Source: Cytobacillus firmus
GTDB taxonomy: Bacteria > Bacillota > Bacilli > Bacillales > Cytobacillaceae
Assembly: GCF_023612095.1 (NCBI RefSeq)
Contig: NZ_CP086235.1
Coordinates: forward strand, 2,677,501-2,741,500
Reading direction: 5' to 3'
Length of the DNA stretch: 64,000 nt
Numbering within the stretch: position 1 is the first letter of the stretch; each line of letters opens with the position of its first letter. The translations under genes and the position numbers were made by a program. This document shows positions 62,090 to 64,000 of this stretch, piece by piece. The notes beneath the pieces are model-generated. The model ran no database searches. It saw only the letters and a program-made list of their open reading frames with translations, and was not told the DNA's origin.

Positions 62090-62722
62090 TTGGTTACTGT
62101 CTATGAACATGTTTTTCATTGGGAGGATTACTTAAAGTTGGGTAAAAGGAGGTTTATCAGAAAGAAAGAACATATTTATACTCAGGGAACAAATGGGGAT
62201 GGGTTTTATTTTCTTCATAAAGGTCTTGTCAAAATTGTTACTGTAACAGCAACTGAGAAAGAAAGAGTCTTAAATATTGTGATCCCTAATCAGCTTTTAG
62301 GAGTTCAATCATTAGACCAAAAAAAACATTTTACGACTGCTGTGGCGGTAAAAGATTCCGTTGTCTATCACTTCTCATCTGAGGAATTCAGAGATTTCAT
62401 GGTTCAATATCCGGATTTAAATCAGCTTTTTTCAAAAAGTGTCATACACAAAATGAAGATTCTTTTAGATCGGATAAATATGAATGCGCTTACATCCGAA
62501 CAGAGGGTTGCATTGCTTCTTCAGAATGTTTGTGATGAATTCAAAAATTACGAAATACCACTATCACAACAGGATCTCTCCAGTTGTACTGGTTTAACTA
62601 GAATAACAGTGTATAAGGTTTTAAAAGAATGGAAAGAGAAGGGCATTATAGACACAGACAATAAAAAATATTACATAAAAAAACCAGATTTCCTAAGAAA
62701 CCTAGTCAAGCAGTCATATTAA
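62090..62722 (+). CDS. Crp/Fnr family regulator (cluster regulator candidate 1)
   Basis: 210 residues. A cyclic-nucleotide-binding-type beta barrel (IYTQGTNGDGFYFLHKGLVKIV, about 30-55), a dimer helix, then a C-terminal HTH (LSQQDLSSCTGLTRITVYKVLKEWKEKGII). No N-terminal cysteine cluster, so not an FNR iron-sulfur sensor; key cAMP-contact residues are not conserved. The TTG start follows AGGAGGG by 6 bases, better than the upstream ATG at 62054. It is divergent from the hydroxylase gene and is the best candidate for its regulator. Stop codon overlaps the end of the second regulator gene by 4 bases. Confidence 0.88.
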   Translation: MVTVYEHVFHWEDYLKLGKRRFIRKKEHIYTQGTNGDGFYFLHKGLVKIVTVTATEKERVLNIVIPNQLLGVQSLDQKKHFTTAVAVKDSVVYHFSSEEFRDFMVQYPDLNQLFSKSVIHKMKILLDRINMNALTSEQRVALLLQNVCDEFKNYEIPLSQQDLSSCTGLTRITVYKVLKEWKEKGIIDTDNKKYYIKKPDFLRNLVKQSY

Positions 62723-63333
62723 TCATTATCGATGATAGCTTTTAATTTATTCATATCCTTAATAAGGATTTGCCTGTTTATTAATGTTATGTAATTTGCT
62801 TTTTTCCATTTTTGAATCACTTTATTTACAGTAATCCTTGAAGCCCCAATATATTTGGAAAATGCAGTCTGATTCATGGATACCTTCCCGTTTTCTTCTG
62901 CCAATTTGATAAGATAATAGGCCATCTGGTGTTCAACAGGACTATCCATGAAGGTGATTATATCTGCTAGCGTCCGGAATTTATAAATAAGAGAATCGGT
63001 ATAAATTTCAGCTGCATTAGAATGCTTTTTACAAATAGTAGTGTAGACATCATCAGAGAAGAAATAGATTTCAGAGGGAAGTATGGTAATCGCACTTGTA
63101 AGATATTGTTCGCCTTGAATTCCATGTTCACCAAATAGCATGCCTGAGGGAACTATATTGATAATACGCTCATCTCCTTTATCAGATAGGAGGGTAATCT
63201 TTATTTCACCTTTACGTAAATAATAGAAGCCTTTACCTTTTTCACCCTGGCGATAAATCACCTTATTCTTATCTGCGTTAAATAATTGACCATAATGCAA
63301 ATACGGCTCCCACCTATTGCGGAGCTTATTCAT
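62719..63333 (-). CDS. Crp/Fnr family regulator (cluster regulator candidate 2)
   Basis: 204 residues with the same architecture: VIYRQGEKGKGFYYLRKGEIKITLLSD (about 25-50), NIVPSGMLFGEHGIQG, and a C-terminal HTH (MNQTAFSKYIGASRITVNKVIQKWKKANYI). No cysteine cluster. It is a distant paralogue of the regulator at 62090, and the two genes converge with overlapping stops. AAGGTGAG lies 4-5 bases before the ATG. Effector unknown. Confidence 0.88.
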   Translation of the reverse strand: MNKLRNRWEPYLHYGQLFNADKNKVIYRQGEKGKGFYYLRKGEIKITLLSDKGDERIINIVPSGMLFGEHGIQGEQYLTSAITILPSEIYFFSDDVYTTICKKHSNAAEIYTDSLIYKFRTLADIITFMDSPVEHQMAYYLIKLAEENGKVSMNQTAFSKYIGASRITVNKVIQKWKKANYITLINRQILIKDMNKLKAIIDND

Positions 63334-63433
63334 GTGCTCACCTTCTTTATGAATATTTTATAACTCAATTAATCAGGTGTATGTTTTATTGCTGCAAATC
63401 TATTAATTAATAATAAATATAACATTTATCTAT

Positions 63434-63446
63434 ATTTCTAAACAAT
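63434..63446 (-). promoter_or_regulatory. Shared 13-bp motif upstream of the second Crp-type gene
   Basis: ATTTCTAAACAAT, identical to 61960-61972. On the - strand it includes TTGTTT with TATATT 18 bases further, so it may overlap a -35 element. Confidence 0.4.
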
Positions 63447-63467
63447 CACTTCATCTAGCGGGATAAA

Positions 63468-63500
63468 AATAAAAACCCCTTCCAAAAAGAAGAGGATTAA
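63468..63500 (-). terminator. Terminator of the lysozyme-like gene
   Basis: On the - strand, AATCCTCTTC-loop-GAAGGGGTTT (with G-T pairs) is followed by TTATTTTTA. Confidence 0.6.
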
Positions 63501-63507
63501 AACGAAA

Positions 63508-64000
63508 CTAAATATCCTGGAATTGCAGCGGGATATCCTCATTATTGCTTGCAATTAAACTTTCGATACTCTTTGTCACCTTCGTCGTATAACTGAAATC
63601 CCCATAGCAATATGGGTAGCGGAAGTTATTTTTGTCGCCACCGCAGTTATAAATCTGCGGATTCTTTTCCGCCTGGGCAAGAGAAAATTCTTTTGCAATC
63701 TCCTCGCTATGCTTCCCGCCCTTCTGGGATACATAATCAATATATCCGATTCCCATATTATAAGCCTGAATAATGGTTGGAAAATCTACCTTTTTGTTAT
63801 TGCCGTAGTCTAAAGCGCGCTTAAAATGCTTAACACCTTGTTTGATGCTCTGTTCCGGATCCTGAATGGAGTTAGGCGGCAGTCCTGCTGATTCGGAGGC
63901 CTGCATGGGGTCCCCGCCTTTCCCTTTGCTTTCCTGCTGCATGATCGCTGCCAGAACGAGTGTGTATTCTTCGAGATTGACCTCTTTCAATTCCATTTCA
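63508..64000 (-). CDS. Lysozyme-like (CwlT/YocA-type) muramidase, 5' end outside window
   Basis: The frame is still open at the window edge, so the start lies beyond 64000; the Met at 63996 is probably internal. Visible: YTLVLAAIMQQESKGKGGDPMQASESAGLP (catalytic Glu in QQES), QGVKHFKRALDYG and IIQAYNMGIGYIDYV, the pattern of the lysozyme-like domain of CwlT and YocA. It cleaves glycan strands of peptidoglycan. The N-terminal part, where a membrane anchor would be expected, is not visible. Confidence 0.82.
   Translation of the reverse strand, partial: EMELKEVNLEEYTLVLAAIMQQESKGKGGDPMQASESAGLPPNSIQDPEQSIKQGVKHFKRALDYGNNKKVDFPTIIQAYNMGIGYIDYVSQKGGKHSEEIAKEFSLAQAEKNPQIYNCGGDKNNFRYPYCYGDFSYTTKVTKSIESLIASNNEDIPLQFQDI

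Noticed and set aside
1..64000. CRISPR arrays, tRNA or rRNA genes, complete prophage or insertion sequence transposases
   Set aside because: None seen on reading both strands; the only clear mobile element is the group II intron.

Overview
The window looks like chromosomal DNA from a spore-forming member of the Bacillaceae (Bacillus, Cytobacillus or Mesobacillus type). The sequence shows AAGGAGG-type ribosome binding sites, many GTG and TTG starts, a sigma-B promoter before a CsbD gene, good matches to the sporulation sigma-E and sigma-K promoters, a GerA-type germination subunit, an S-box (SAM) riboswitch and LytE/LtaS-type wall genes. I cannot name the species from sequence alone. I see no tRNA, rRNA, CRISPR array or complete prophage.

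Layout. 1-4.1 kb: end of an AI-2E family permease, an M42 peptidase, a frameshifted M15 peptidase, an unrecognised gene with a sigma-E promoter, and a JAMM metallopeptidase. 4.1-11.9 kb: a probable sporulation and spore-surface block with two coiled-coil proteins, two cysteine-rich proteins with sigma-K promoters that share a CPGLFP motif (one carries six Ig-like repeats), a sigma-B csbD gene and a LytE-like hydrolase. 12-21 kb: selB (frameshifted), coaW, a YwaF-like gene, a SET-domain gene, a Dph6-like gene and sbcCD (sbcD frameshifted). 21.1-23 kb: a group IIC intron placed directly behind the terminator of an S-box-controlled NhaC/MetT-type transporter. 24-36 kb: cold shock protein, orphan holin, short-chain dehydrogenase remnant, chemotaxis receptor, VanW lipoprotein, drug exporter with TetR regulator, orphan GerA subunit and an FMN-binding glutamate-synthase-like protein. 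36.2-43.7 kb: an alpha-glucoside uptake and hydrolysis locus (ABC importer without its own ATPase, two alpha-glucosidases, LacI regulator with a 34-bp perfect palindrome as likely operator). 43.8-46.9 kb: a HemD-like gene and an LtaS-type synthase.

47.4-63.3 kb is the most coherent system: about 14.4 kb on one strand that encodes every step from anthranilate to pyruvate and acetyl-CoA. The steps are an HpaB-type FADH2 monooxygenase with its own flavin reductase and FAD synthetase (anthranilate to 3-hydroxyanthranilate), 3-hydroxyanthranilate 3,4-dioxygenase, ACMS decarboxylase, aminomuconate-semialdehyde dehydrogenase, a RidA-type deaminase, two hydratase/decarboxylase paralogues, 4-hydroxy-2-oxovalerate aldolase, acylating acetaldehyde dehydrogenase and a 4-oxalocrotonate tautomerase. 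An amino-acid permease and a TRAP transporter lie in the same run, and two Crp/Fnr-type regulators flank its start. The gene set matches the anthranilate pathway described in Geobacillus thermodenitrificans NG80-2, so the chemistry is known. The less-described parts are the regulators, a shared upstream motif, the transporters and a minimal FAD synthetase.

Data-quality caution: three conserved genes (M15 peptidase, selB, sbcD) are each broken by an apparent one-base deletion in a G or A homopolymer. This pattern suggests systematic sequencing error rather than three real mutations.
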